The notes beneath the pieces were generated by a model. The model was not told the origin of the DNA and did not search any database. It worked only from the letters and a program-made list of their open reading frames with translations. Shown one piece after another: positions 1-7,917 of a stretch of DNA of 39,704 nt. A program made the position numbers and the translations under genes. Source of the DNA: Pseudaminobacter soli (ex Li et al. 2025) (lineage in GTDB: Bacteria > Pseudomonadota > Alphaproteobacteria > Rhizobiales > Rhizobiaceae); NCBI RefSeq assembly GCF_003012705.1, contig NZ_PXYL01000030.1, positions 1 to 39,704 on the forward strand. The letters run 5' to 3'. Numbering within the stretch: the first letter of the stretch is position 1; each line of letters starts with the position of its first letter.

Positions 1-166
1 ACGGGCGCGGAAAGCTCGATCTTCTTCAAGCCCGCCTGATCGGAGCGACATGAGAAGCTGCACCAAATCTGCGTCAGAGCCAATATTGCATGCCTATAGA
101 GGGTCAATTTTGTGCGCCGGTTGACAGCGCTGAGGGATTCGGGCGCGTGGTCGGCCCGGGAACACC

Positions 167-271
167 GGCCTCGGAGAGTTCTATCTCGTACCGCTCACGC
201 CAAGCCGCTCTGAGACCCGAGAAGCCGTTGCCTGGTTCAAGGAGCAGGCCGCTTCAAACGCGCAGCCTTAG
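167..271 (+). pseudogene. Possible C-terminal remnant of a LysR-type regulator
   Basis: A short reading frame without its own start reads like the last residues of a GcvA-type LysR substrate domain (Gly-Leu-Gly-Glu-Phe-Tyr-Leu-Val, then a helix with Ala-Val-Ala-Trp-Phe-Lys) and stops at 269-271. The residues that would precede it, around 141-166, are in another frame, which suggests decay. The first 39 bases also read open in frame 1 and end at a TGA (37-39), so an unidentified gene tail may lie at the left edge. Nothing else is recognisable in 40-343. The LysR reading rests on a weak visual resemblance only. Confidence 0.25.
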
Positions 272-343
272 CATACCGGGCTGCGCTGGGCTTCTTCCGA
301 CCGACCGGCAGCATCCCGCCTTCCGAAGAAAAGCGGAATACAT

Positions 344-1705
344 TCATTTAAGCACCGAAACGAGTACCTGCGCGCGCTGTAATCGCATCGCGAGATAGTA
401 GACCGCCGCAGGAACCGCCAATCCGACGATCCAAGCGACATCGGCACCGATAAATTGGTGCATCGGTCCGGAGTAGAAGGAGAAGCCCATGAAAGGGACC
501 TGAGCGATAATGGCAGCGCAATAGGCAAGGATTCCGGAAAGGTTGTAGCGACCGTAGATTCCGTTGACGTCATACAGGTCCTTCACGCTGTAGACGCCCT
601 TTCGTACCAGGTAGAAGTCGGTGAGGTTGATCGCGCTCCACGGCACGAGGAAATAGAGTTGCCCAATCAGAATGTTCGAGAAGAAGACGAAGAAGTTCTC
701 CTGGGTGGTCACGGCGATCCCGGTGGAAACTGTCGTCGCGGCCAAAACGACCAGGAATTTGGTGACGCCTGAAAGCGAAGCCTGCCCCCTGAATCCCGTA
801 AAGATGGATGTCAGCGACATGTAGGTGCTGTACACATTCAGGACGTTGATCTGCAGCACACTCAACACCAGAACGACATATGCGATCGGCTTGAAATTTC
901 CGAAGAGCGACGCAGTCGCCGCGCCGGCATCGTTGACAGCGTTGGGAACGACGGTGGCGAGAAGCGCGCCGAAGATCATGACCAGCGACCCGCCCAGAAA
1001 ATTCCCGCCAAACGTAAAAAGGTAAGTCGATGCCGTAGGCGTGTTGGACGGAAGATATCGGGAATAGTCAGCGACATAGACACCGAAGCCCAGACTGACC
1101 GATACGGCTTGCGTGACCATCAAGAGAAAGACCGGCAGATTGAAGCCCCCCGAACTGAGCGCGTACTCCGGAAAGGGATATTGAAGGATGAGCAGGGCGC
1201 CTACGGCGAACAAGAGGCCGGAAGCAATCGTCATCACGAACGCAAGTCGATGGATCAGTTCGTATCCAAGGAAGCAGATGATTACCGTAACCGAGCCAAT
1301 CATAACGATGGCAGCACTCGGAGAGAGGCCGGTTATCACGCCGAGAGGGCCACTTCCTATGATTTCAAAGGCCGCCGTCGTAACAGTATAGCTCACGCAA
1401 ACGACCGCGAGCGGAACCATCGCGCCGAGCACCCCAAATTGCGCACGGCTTTGTATCATCTGCGGGATCCCCAAATGGGGACCCTGTGCCGAGTGGGCGG
1501 ACGTAAACAGTTGCCCGATGAAGTTGCCCAGTACGATCGCGACACAGGTCCAGAAGAGGTTGAGCCCGAACGCCAGCCCCAAAGTGCCGACAACGGCGGA
1601 TGGAAGCGTCAGGTTGTTGCTGAACCAAAGCGTGAAAAGCCGCCATGCGTTCCCGTACCGCTCCGCTTCGGGAATAAAGTCTATGCTTCTGCGTTCGATA
1701 TCCAT
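344..1705 (-). CDS. NCS1-family nucleobase/hydantoin-type cation symporter
   Basis: This encodes a polytopic inner-membrane permease of 453 residues, the normal size for the nucleobase:cation symporter-1 family (cytosine, allantoin, hydantoin or thiamine carriers). The family fold is suggested by an N-terminal amphipathic stretch, then a Trp-Phe-Ser-Asn-Asn-Leu motif near the first membrane helix and about twelve hydrophobic segments rich in Gly, Ala and Ser. I chose the ATG at 1703-1705 because a GGGGAG ribosome site lies just before it and the family similarity begins there; an in-frame extension up to 1936 is low-quality sequence. The gene is divergent from a LuxR-type regulator, and a flavin-monooxygenase operon follows on the other side. 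I infer that the permease imports that operon's substrate. The exact substrate cannot be read from the sequence. Confidence 0.88.
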   Translation of the reverse strand: MDIERRSIDFIPEAERYGNAWRLFTLWFSNNLTLPSAVVGTLGLAFGLNLFWTCVAIVLGNFIGQLFTSAHSAQGPHLGIPQMIQSRAQFGVLGAMVPLAVVCVSYTVTTAAFEIIGSGPLGVITGLSPSAAIVMIGSVTVIICFLGYELIHRLAFVMTIASGLLFAVGALLILQYPFPEYALSSGGFNLPVFLLMVTQAVSVSLGFGVYVADYSRYLPSNTPTASTYLFTFGGNFLGGSLVMIFGALLATVVPNAVNDAGAATASLFGNFKPIAYVVLVLSVLQINVLNVYSTYMSLTSIFTGFRGQASLSGVTKFLVVLAATTVSTGIAVTTQENFFVFFSNILIGQLYFLVPWSAINLTDFYLVRKGVYSVKDLYDVNGIYGRYNLSGILAYCAAIIAQVPFMGFSFYSGPMHQFIGADVAWIVGLAVPAAVYYLAMRLQRAQVLVSVLK

Positions 1706-1912
1706 TGCTCGCTCCCCAGGAGCACTTCGTGCCAAGACCTGTACACGGAAGTGCTCTATTTCTTTGTTCCCACGCTTTTCGGGACGCAAAACCGACGCAT
1801 ATTTTTGTTGAAGTTGCCGTCGGATTTGTCCCTCACACCGACGGCGCGGGCGGCATACCCTCCCCCGTCGAACGGTCTGCGGAGGCTCCCCGAGACCGTA
1901 CAGGCAATCAAG

Positions 1913-1928
1913 CCCCCCGGAAGGGGGG
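1913..1928. promoter_or_regulatory. Perfect 6-4-6 palindrome, candidate regulator site A
   Basis: Six C, the tetranucleotide GGAA, then six G (a seventh G follows) form a perfect inverted repeat between the divergent permease and LuxR genes. It centres about 75 bases upstream of the LuxR GTG. A very similar 6-4-6 element lies at 2845-2860 before the catabolic operon, which suggests a shared operator. The rest of 1706-1995 shows no gene. Confidence 0.5.
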
Positions 1929-1995
1929 GTGTTCAAAATGGTCCGCTTGCACGATCAAGTAACGGCATTCCTTAGGAGCCGCAAACCGGTTAAGC

Positions 1996-2826
1996 GTGGA
2001 CCCCGACAATCGGCGATCTAACTTCGGGTTTGTTTATATGGTCGAGCATTCCACATTGTTGGTGAAGACTGTCCGACGATATCTGAAGCTTGCGGGAAGC
2101 CGTTCAATTGTGGCTCTGGGAGAAAACTTCATATCAGCGCTGCACCCGGCGCTCGGTCCGGGTGCTGTAGCGATCTACCTTATGGCCGACAGCCAGCCAG
2201 AGCTTGTCTATTCGGACGAAACGCCAGAAGGCCTTCTGGCAGAGTACGATCATGGCGGCAGTGCGAGGGATCCCATGCTGGATCACGTCCTTGGAACCGG
2301 CGTGCCAATCGACAATATTGCGATGCAACAGGAACCAGACTGGTTGGCGGGAGGGAACGACGAGTTTCTCCGCAAGTGGGGCTTCGGCCATTGCATGGCG
2401 GGACCCGTCCTGCTGGATCGCCGGGCCGTCGCTGTAGTGTATGTCGCTCGAAAGAAGGCCGCGGGAGCATACACCAGAACGGAACTCGAGTTCCTTGAGG
2501 CGGCCTGCTTTTCCGCAAGCCTTGCTCTCGAGGTCATGAGCGAGACAGGGTACCTCGACGAGAAAGACCAGGAAAGAATCAGAGGTGCGAGGGCCAGAAA
2601 GGAGCCTACTAAGGTTCCAAGGGCGGTGGCTCTGCTGCCGCCGCGGGCTGCGCAAGTTGCAGAATTGCTCTGCAAGGGGCTGACCAATAAGGAGATCGCC
2701 CGCCAACTCAACATTTCCGCATACACGGTGAAGGATCACGTCAGCGCCCTTTGCCACCGCTTCGACGTCAGTAATAGAACCGAACTCGTGCACAAATTCA
2801 TGTTGAACGAAGCCTACGGCAGTTAG
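1996..2826 (+). CDS. LuxR-family regulator with GAF-like sensor domain
   Basis: The 276-residue protein has a C-terminal LuxR/NarL-type helix-turn-helix at about residues 211-270, including the typical Leu-Thr-Asn-Lys-Glu-Ile-Ala and Thr-Val-Lys-Asp-His motifs. The N-terminal part (about 38-180) looks like a GAF domain rather than an acyl-homoserine-lactone domain or a phosphoreceiver. It is therefore likely to sense a small ligand directly. It sits between the divergent permease and the catabolic operon, 94 bases before that operon's GTG start, and I infer that it controls both. The start is uncertain: GTG at 1996 gives the longest version, while ATG at 2038 would remove 14 residues without touching a domain. 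Neither has a strong ribosome site. Confidence 0.85.
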   Translation: MDPDNRRSNFGFVYMVEHSTLLVKTVRRYLKLAGSRSIVALGENFISALHPALGPGAVAIYLMADSQPELVYSDETPEGLLAEYDHGGSARDPMLDHVLGTGVPIDNIAMQQEPDWLAGGNDEFLRKWGFGHCMAGPVLLDRRAVAVVYVARKKAAGAYTRTELEFLEAACFSASLALEVMSETGYLDEKDQERIRGARARKEPTKVPRAVALLPPRAAQVAELLCKGLTNKEIARQLNISAYTVKDHVSALCHRFDVSNRTELVHKFMLNEAYGS

Positions 2827-2844
2827 GTACGCCTTTGCGCTGTA

Positions 2845-2860
2845 CCCCCCATCCGGCGGG
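2845..2860. promoter_or_regulatory. 6-4-6 palindrome, candidate regulator site B
   Basis: CCCCCC, ATCC, GGCGGG forms a near-perfect inverted repeat with one mismatch and the same 6-4-6 layout as site A at 1913-1928. It ends one base before a plausible -35 element, centring about 43 bases before the predicted transcription start. This is the usual position for an activator that contacts RNA polymerase at -35. Confidence 0.5.
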
Positions 2861-2861
2861 A

Positions 2862-2889
2862 TTGAGTCGGATTTTGCCTAGTAAATAAT
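2862..2889 (+). promoter_or_regulatory. Sigma70-type promoter of the catabolic operon
   Basis: TTGAGT (2862-2867) and AATAAT (2884-2889) are separated by 16 bases and match the -35 and -10 consensus at four and five positions. Transcription would start near 2896, downstream of the ATG at 2888 and upstream of the GTG at 2921. This supports the GTG as the true start of the first operon gene. Confidence 0.5.
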
Positions 2890-2920
2890 GCCTCCATCAC
2901 AAGCGATAGGAGGCAAGCCT

Positions 2921-3466
2921 GTGAAAGAACCGAGAATCGTCGGCATATCGGGCAATGCGCGCCGCCCTTCGAAAACCCGGGCATTGGTTTGCACCGTGGC
3001 GGAACGGATTGCCCAAAGGCACGGTTTTACGGTCGATCTTTTCGACCTCGTTGATCTCGGCCCTTCTGTCGAGACGACGCGGGAGGAAGCGTCGAAGGAA
3101 ACCACACGCGTCCTTGAGGCGATAGAAGGAGCCGACGCCCTCATTGTCGGAACTCCTGTCTACAAAGGTGCATATGCCGGCCTGCTGAAACACCTTTTCG
3201 ACCTGATCGATCCCCTGGCGTTAAAAGATCGACCAGTGCTGCTTACCGCCGTCGGTGGAGGCCAGCGCCACTCACTCATCATCGAACACCACCTGCGGCC
3301 GCTTTTCGGTTTCTTCGAGGCTTTGACGATCCCCACGGGGGTCTATGCCTCCGAGCAGGACGTTGCGGACGGCAAGGTGAGCGACACGGCGATCAATGCC
3401 CGGATCGATCATGCCGTGGACCAGCTTGGCGTAATCATTCGAACCGAAGCCTTCCGCGCCGCCTGA
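2921..3466 (+). CDS. NADPH-dependent FMN reductase (SsuE/MsuE type)
   Basis: The 181-residue flavodoxin-like protein should reduce FMN with NAD(P)H and hand the reduced flavin to a partner monooxygenase. Visible family features are the FMN phosphate loop near residues 8-20 (Gly-Ile-Ser-Gly-Asn, then Ser-Lys-Thr-Arg), the Gly-Thr-Pro-Val-Tyr-Lys-Gly loop near 77-83, and a Gly-Gly-Gly-Gln-Arg-His segment near 112 typical of MsuE/SsuE proteins. The GTG at 2921 is preferred over the ATG at 2888 because an AGGAGGC ribosome site lies six bases before it and the predicted promoter overlaps the ATG. The next gene is a luciferase-like monooxygenase, so the two form a classic two-component flavin system. 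It is distinct from ArsH at 21421. Confidence 0.88.
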   Translation: MKEPRIVGISGNARRPSKTRALVCTVAERIAQRHGFTVDLFDLVDLGPSVETTREEASKETTRVLEAIEGADALIVGTPVYKGAYAGLLKHLFDLIDPLALKDRPVLLTAVGGGQRHSLIIEHHLRPLFGFFEALTIPTGVYASEQDVADGKVSDTAINARIDHAVDQLGVIIRTEAFRAA

Positions 3467-3502
3467 ACGCCTCCACTCCCCTTCAACCGATCGGAATTCA
3501 TC

Positions 3503-4684
3503 ATGCCAATCTTGCCGAATACCGAATTTCTCGTTGCCCATTACATGCCCTATACCGAGCTGCCTCCTGAGGAATCCGGCAGGGAATCCCTCTGGGTCGA
3601 TATCCCGAACAGCCTGTTCGATCCCAAGAAGGGTCATGATCTCTACGGCCGTTACTTCCATGAAGCGGTCCTCGCCGAAAAACTAGGGTTCGATGGCATC
3701 TGTATCAACGAACACCACGCCACCGCGTCCAGCATGATGCCTGTCCCGTCGCTGATCGCCGCGACGATTTTCGCCCAGACGACCAAGCTCAAGGTGTGCG
3801 TCATGGGCACGCCGCCGAACATGGATAGCCCGAACCGTCTGGCCGAAACCTACGCAATGCTAGACGTAATGTCCGGCGGACGGCTGGAGGTCGCAATTCC
3901 TCTTGGAACGCCGATGGAATACTGGGTCAACCCGGTTGCTCCCGCCACCGCCCGCAAGCGCCACCGCGAAGCGATCGACATCATCCTGAAAGCATGGTCA
4001 TCGCGCGAGGCCACGTCGCATGACGGTGAGTTCTACCATTATAAGTACCTCAACGTTTGGCCACGCCCCTACCAGGATCCCCATCCTCCCATTTTCATTG
4101 TCGGGTCGGGCAGCCTCGAGACCGTGGACCTCGCCGTAGAATACGGCTTCGGCTATGCGTCCACGTTTTCTCCCATTCCAAAGCAACTCGCCGCACTGGA
4201 CTATTTCCAGAAGAAGACAATCGAGTCCGGGCGGACGGTCCGTCCGAGCATGTTCCCGCTAACCGTCATGACATACGTCGCGGAAACCGACGAGCAGGCG
4301 CTTGCCGAATTCGAGCCTCACGCGAAGTATTACTTCGACTTCCTGCTAAGGCCGGGCGAATTCGCAAATCTGCCGGGCTATATCGGGCTCGACGAGCTCC
4401 GCCGGCGCGGAGGCCACGTCCTGCCCAGCTCTCACGGCCGGTTCGACTGGGACGATCTGCAAAACTTCTACCGCGTCGCAGTGGGGTCGGCGGAGACCGT
4501 CGCCGACAAGATCGAGAAATGGGCTGAGGAAGTCGGTTCCAATCGCATCATCTTCGAAGTCCACACAGGCGATATGCCCCACTGGAAGCTGGCGAAGAAT
4601 ATGACCCTCCTGGCCGAAGAAGTGGTGCCCGAGCTGAAGAGGCGCAGGGACACCAACCAGCCCCGCGCCGAAGCGGCCGAATGA
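3503..4684 (+). CDS. Luciferase-like FMN-dependent monooxygenase
   Basis: This 393-residue protein belongs to the bacterial-luciferase TIM-barrel group, which uses reduced FMN and oxygen to insert oxygen next to carbonyl, amine, sulfonate or amide groups. Characteristic elements are a Gly-Phe-Asp-Gly-Ile strand followed by Asn-Glu-His-His near residue 70, an Arg-Leu-Ala-Glu-Thr-Tyr-Ala-Met-Leu-Asp segment near 114 and a Pro-Pro-Ile-Phe-Ile-Val-Gly strand near 200. It starts 36 bases after the FMN reductase, which should supply FMNH2. As the only oxygenase in the operon it probably performs the first attack on the imported compound. Known relatives act on very different substrates (alkanesulfonates, nitrilotriacetate, uracil by RutA), so the sequence does not give the substrate. 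Confidence 0.88.
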   Translation: MPILPNTEFLVAHYMPYTELPPEESGRESLWVDIPNSLFDPKKGHDLYGRYFHEAVLAEKLGFDGICINEHHATASSMMPVPSLIAATIFAQTTKLKVCVMGTPPNMDSPNRLAETYAMLDVMSGGRLEVAIPLGTPMEYWVNPVAPATARKRHREAIDIILKAWSSREATSHDGEFYHYKYLNVWPRPYQDPHPPIFIVGSGSLETVDLAVEYGFGYASTFSPIPKQLAALDYFQKKTIESGRTVRPSMFPLTVMTYVAETDEQALAEFEPHAKYYFDFLLRPGEFANLPGYIGLDELRRRGGHVLPSSHGRFDWDDLQNFYRVAVGSAETVADKIEKWAEEVGSNRIIFEVHTGDMPHWKLAKNMTLLAEEVVPELKRRRDTNQPRAEAAE

Positions 4685-4718
4685 CGTCGGCAACCGATCA
4701 GAAACAGCGGATGAACCC

Positions 4719-5522
4719 ATGAACATCGCACAAAAAATTACCAGACCTTCAATGGAAGGTTTCGAGCGCGTCGAGTACGACGTCGCGGGCACTAAGACGG
4801 TCGTATACAGCATCGGATCAGGGGATCCGGTTGTCTTCCTCCATGGCGGGGCGACGTTCCCCGGCTTTGAATTCGCTCGTGTCTGGGCCCGCGACCGCAA
4901 GGTGATTATCCCACATCACCCGGGATTCGGGGAGTCCGGCGACGACGATAGGATCAATTCGGTCCATGACTACGTGTTGCACTATCTGGACCTTTTCGAC
5001 CAGTTGAAGCTCGACCGTTTCGATTTGGCGGGCCATTCCTTCGGTGCCTGGATTGCGGCCGAATTTGCGGTCGAGCATTCGCACCGGCTTCGCAGGCTGG
5101 TGTTGGCCGGGCCGACTGGCCTCGTAATCAATGAGCATCCGACCCCCGACTTCTTCAAGATCCGCGCCGCCGACTTGCCGGAATACCTTACGGCCGACCC
5201 CGAGGTCGCGCGCGGCCTCTTTCCGGATGGGCATGATGTCGATTTCCTGGTGCTCGGTTACCGGGAAACCACTTCGCTCAGCAAGGTCTGTTGGGACAAA
5301 CCGCAAGGCAACCCGACACTCGGCCGGTGGCTCCACCGTATAGAGCTCCCGACCCTCCTCGTATGGGGCGAGCGTGACCGCCTCTGCCCCATCGAAGGAG
5401 CCTCGGCTTGGACGAGGGGCCTGCCGGACGCGAGGCTGGAAGTCGTTCCCGGCACCGGCCACCTCGTCTTTGAGGAGAGCCCGGCAGCAATCGATACGGC
5501 CCACCGCTTCCTTGCGGCTTGA
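4719..5522 (+). CDS. Alpha/beta-fold hydrolase
   Basis: The 267-residue cytosolic protein has a complete alpha/beta-hydrolase catalytic set. The oxyanion-hole His-Gly-Gly is at 42-44, the nucleophile elbow Gly-His-Ser-Phe-Gly places Ser107, and acid Asp220 (Gly-Glu-Arg-Asp) and His248 (Gly-Thr-Gly-His) follow in the expected order. It has no signal peptide. The gene begins 34 bases after the monooxygenase and is part of the same operon. The likely role is hydrolysis of an ester, lactone, amide or carbamate made by the monooxygenase, by analogy with ring-opening pathways such as Rut or camphor degradation. That role is inferred from context; substrate residues are not recognisable. Confidence 0.88.
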   Translation: MNIAQKITRPSMEGFERVEYDVAGTKTVVYSIGSGDPVVFLHGGATFPGFEFARVWARDRKVIIPHHPGFGESGDDDRINSVHDYVLHYLDLFDQLKLDRFDLAGHSFGAWIAAEFAVEHSHRLRRLVLAGPTGLVINEHPTPDFFKIRAADLPEYLTADPEVARGLFPDGHDVDFLVLGYRETTSLSKVCWDKPQGNPTLGRWLHRIELPTLLVWGERDRLCPIEGASAWTRGLPDARLEVVPGTGHLVFEESPAAIDTAHRFLAA

Positions 5523-5557
5523 GGCAGCAGCAGTTCCAAATCTGAATGGAGGAAAAC

Positions 5558-5998
5558 ATGATCGAGCCGAGCGTGGGAGTCACACATACGAAGGACGCGT
5601 TCAAGGGGCGGGTCTGGCATATTCTTGGGCAGACCTACACCCTCAAATATGTCTCCGACGACATGATGGCGTGGCATGCGGTGTTGCCGCCGGGAACATT
5701 CGTGCCGCCGCATGTGCATCTGACCCAGGACGAGTCCGTTGCGGTATTGTCGGGACGCCTCGATATCGTCCACGCCGGCGGCACCACGGCAGCCCAGGCG
5801 GGAGACTACGTCTATCTGCCGCGTAATCTCGAACACGGCATCTTCAACAACTCGGACGAGGACGCCCACGCGATATTCCATGTCTCGCCAACCAGAAAGA
5901 TCTTCGACCTCTTCGAAAACATCCATCAGGTCGGTGACCCAGCGATTGTGGTGCAGAAGGCCGGAGAGCGAGAGATCAAGTTCTCACCGCCGCGTTGA
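5558..5998 (+). CDS. Small cupin-domain protein
   Basis: This 146-residue protein is a single cupin barrel. Motif 1 contains His52, His54 and Glu59 and motif 2 contains His93, a full two-His/Glu/His metal-binding set, so it probably binds Fe, Mn or Zn. I place the start at ATG 5558 because the GGAGGA ribosome site lies directly before it; the earlier in-frame ATG at 5546 overlaps that site. It lies between the alpha/beta hydrolase and a metallo-hydrolase in the catabolic operon. It could be a small dioxygenase, isomerase or metal-dependent lyase acting on a ring-opened intermediate, or a ligand-binding accessory. Single cupins are too diverse to decide. Confidence 0.85.
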   Translation: MIEPSVGVTHTKDAFKGRVWHILGQTYTLKYVSDDMMAWHAVLPPGTFVPPHVHLTQDESVAVLSGRLDIVHAGGTTAAQAGDYVYLPRNLEHGIFNNSDEDAHAIFHVSPTRKIFDLFENIHQVGDPAIVVQKAGEREIKFSPPR

Positions 5999-6073
5999 TC
6001 GAACCGATTACGGGGTACGGTACTGTCGCCCCCTGTCTCGCCTGGAAATGATAAATCCGAAAAAGGGGAATCC

Positions 6074-7090
6074 ATGAGCCACGACCACGAGCACGGCTGC
6101 TCTATGGCTACGAAATGCCAGATGTACCGGCCAAAGCCGACAGGGTTGTTCGACTATGCCGATCAATCGGCCACGGAATGCATCAAGCCTGGGTTGAAAA
6201 TCCGGAACTGGGTCGACAATATGATCCAGAATCCGTTCAACGTGCAACGGCTCACGGAGAGCTCTTACCTTCTCGGCGCAGCAGGTTACAACGCTGTTGT
6301 CCATATCGGAAAGAAGGGCGTCCTGCTGATCAGCCCGCAATCCGGCGATGCGACGACCCTCACGTTGGACGGCATCCGCAGCATAACCGACCTCCCCGTC
6401 ACCGACGTCATATACACGCACTATCATCTCGATCACGTCGCCGGGATCCCCTCCGTCATCGAGCAGACACGCCAGCGCAGCAGCGCCGAGCTGCGCATCC
6501 ACGGAACCGACCTCACCGCCCGGCGGATCGCGAAATTCGGCGGCAAGGTCCCCCTGCCGACGGACGTCATACGCGGTCACGACGCGGAATTCCTCTTCGA
6601 GGGCCTGCCCGTTCGCATCCGTACGCCCGAGGAGAACGGCCACTGCCCGGACAATGCCATCGTGATTTTGAAGAGCGAAGGGATCACCCAGTTCGACGAC
6701 ATGCTGGAGCCCGAGGCCCTTCCCTTCCCGCATTTCGGCCCAACAGAGGATCTCGTCGCCTACGAGGAGAACCTGCGGGAGCTGAAAACGTTCGACTGGA
6801 AGTTCATCAATTCAGGTCACGGAAATATCGGTTCAAGGGCGGACGTGGACTCCTATCTCGACTATCTCGAAACGCTCCGGAATCATACTGGCGCCGTCAT
6901 GGAGCGCTTGTCGATGACCGATTTCATGGTGCCGACCTACTCCTACATGAGCGCTTGGCGAAACTACATTTTCGCGGTGAGCGCGCTCGTCAAGGAAGAC
7001 CTCAGGCCCAAATACGGCCTTTACTACGGCTTCGAGGAAGTCGTGCCGACCCATGTGGAAATGGTCCTCAACAATCTCATACTCTATTAA
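6074..7090 (+). CDS. Metallo-beta-lactamase-fold hydrolase
   Basis: The 338-residue protein has the MBL-fold signature His-Tyr-His-Leu-Asp-His at residues 116-121, followed by a Gly-His-Cys-Pro-Asp-Asn segment, a Phe-Asp-Asp-Met-Leu segment and a late Ser-Gly-His-Gly. These fit the remaining metal ligands of a two-metal site. The first ten residues are rich in His, Asp and Glu plus one Cys, which is odd but has no obvious function. No signal peptide is visible, so the protein is probably cytosolic. Family members hydrolyse lactones, thioesters, amides and phosphodiesters. In this operon it would be a second hydrolytic step. It begins 75 bases after the cupin and ends 17 bases before the dehydrogenase. 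Confidence 0.86.
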   Translation: MSHDHEHGCSMATKCQMYRPKPTGLFDYADQSATECIKPGLKIRNWVDNMIQNPFNVQRLTESSYLLGAAGYNAVVHIGKKGVLLISPQSGDATTLTLDGIRSITDLPVTDVIYTHYHLDHVAGIPSVIEQTRQRSSAELRIHGTDLTARRIAKFGGKVPLPTDVIRGHDAEFLFEGLPVRIRTPEENGHCPDNAIVILKSEGITQFDDMLEPEALPFPHFGPTEDLVAYEENLRELKTFDWKFINSGHGNIGSRADVDSYLDYLETLRNHTGAVMERLSMTDFMVPTYSYMSAWRNYIFAVSALVKEDLRPKYGLYYGFEEVVPTHVEMVLNNLILY

Positions 7091-7107
7091 GCCGCGAGCA
7101 TGCAGCA

Positions 7108-7917
7108 ATGACACTATCCGCAACGAGCACCGCCGACGACTTGAAAGGCAAACACGCGCTAGTCACCGGAGCGACACAGGGCCTCGGAAGAGCGATCGCG
7201 GAGATATTCGCGCGGGCCGGTGCTTCCGTGGCCGTTCACGGAAGAACGGCCTCTGATACCGAGGAAACCGTGTCGGCGATCAGGCACGCTGGCGGGCATG
7301 CGTGCGCTGTGGAAGCGGACTTCCTTAAGACCACCGAAATAGCGCCGATGGTGGAGTTAGCAGCAGCGCAACTGGGGGGCATCGATATCCTGGTCAATAA
7401 TGCGGGCATCGGCGCCGTCGCCGAGGTTTCGGCAATGGACGAGGTCTTTTGGGATCGCATGATCGACATCGATCTCAAAGCTCCTTTCCTCGTCACCCAA
7501 AAGGCGCTCGAGTATATCGGCCGGGATGGCGGCGGCGGGCGCGTCATCTTCATCTCATCCACTGCGGCGAAGGCCGCGGAGGCAACGTTCGCGGCCTATT
7601 CCGCCGCCAAGGCGGGCATACTGGCGTTCGCGCGATGCCTTGCAGTCGAAGTGGGAAGCCGGGGAATAACAGTGAACAGCATATGCCCAGGCTGGATCGA
7701 CACGCCACTGTCCCGTGACCCCATCCGCGAGTGGGCAGAGGAGAAAGGCGTCCCCTTCGACCGGCTATGGCAGGAGATGATGGCGGATACAAACTTGCTG
7801 AAGAAAGTTCTAGAACCCGATGACATAGCCGAGTGTGCGCTGTTCCTCTCAAGCGAGCGAGGTCGGCACATTACCGCGCAGTCCGTCAACGTCTGTGGTG
7901 GCCTCATCCACTATTGA
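7108..7917 (+). CDS. Short-chain dehydrogenase/reductase (SDR)
   Basis: The 269-residue protein is a classical SDR with Thr-Gly-Ala-Thr-Gln-Gly-Leu-Gly at 20-27 (nucleotide binding), Asn-Asn-Ala-Gly at 97-100 and the catalytic Ser150/151, Tyr164 and Lys168 triad. It should oxidise or reduce an alcohol/ketone with NAD(P). His and Arg after the first beta-strand pairs hint at NADP, but this is not certain. It is the last gene of the operon; ATG 7108 is the first start after the preceding stop and gives the normal N-terminus for the family. In the pathway it would oxidise an alcohol or reduce a carbonyl of an intermediate. No clear intrinsic terminator follows, only a T-poor GCGCGC inverted repeat near 7929-7950. 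Confidence 0.9.
   Translation: MTLSATSTADDLKGKHALVTGATQGLGRAIAEIFARAGASVAVHGRTASDTEETVSAIRHAGGHACAVEADFLKTTEIAPMVELAAAQLGGIDILVNNAGIGAVAEVSAMDEVFWDRMIDIDLKAPFLVTQKALEYIGRDGGGGRVIFISSTAAKAAEATFAAYSAAKAGILAFARCLAVEVGSRGITVNSICPGWIDTPLSRDPIREWAEEKGVPFDRLWQEMMADTNLLKKVLEPDDIAECALFLSSERGRHITAQSVNVCGGLIHY

Noticed and set aside
6115-7107. Extended start of the SDR gene inside the MBL-fold gene
   Set aside because: The extension is an Arg-rich shadow of the MBL-fold gene; SDR similarity starts only after ATG 7108.
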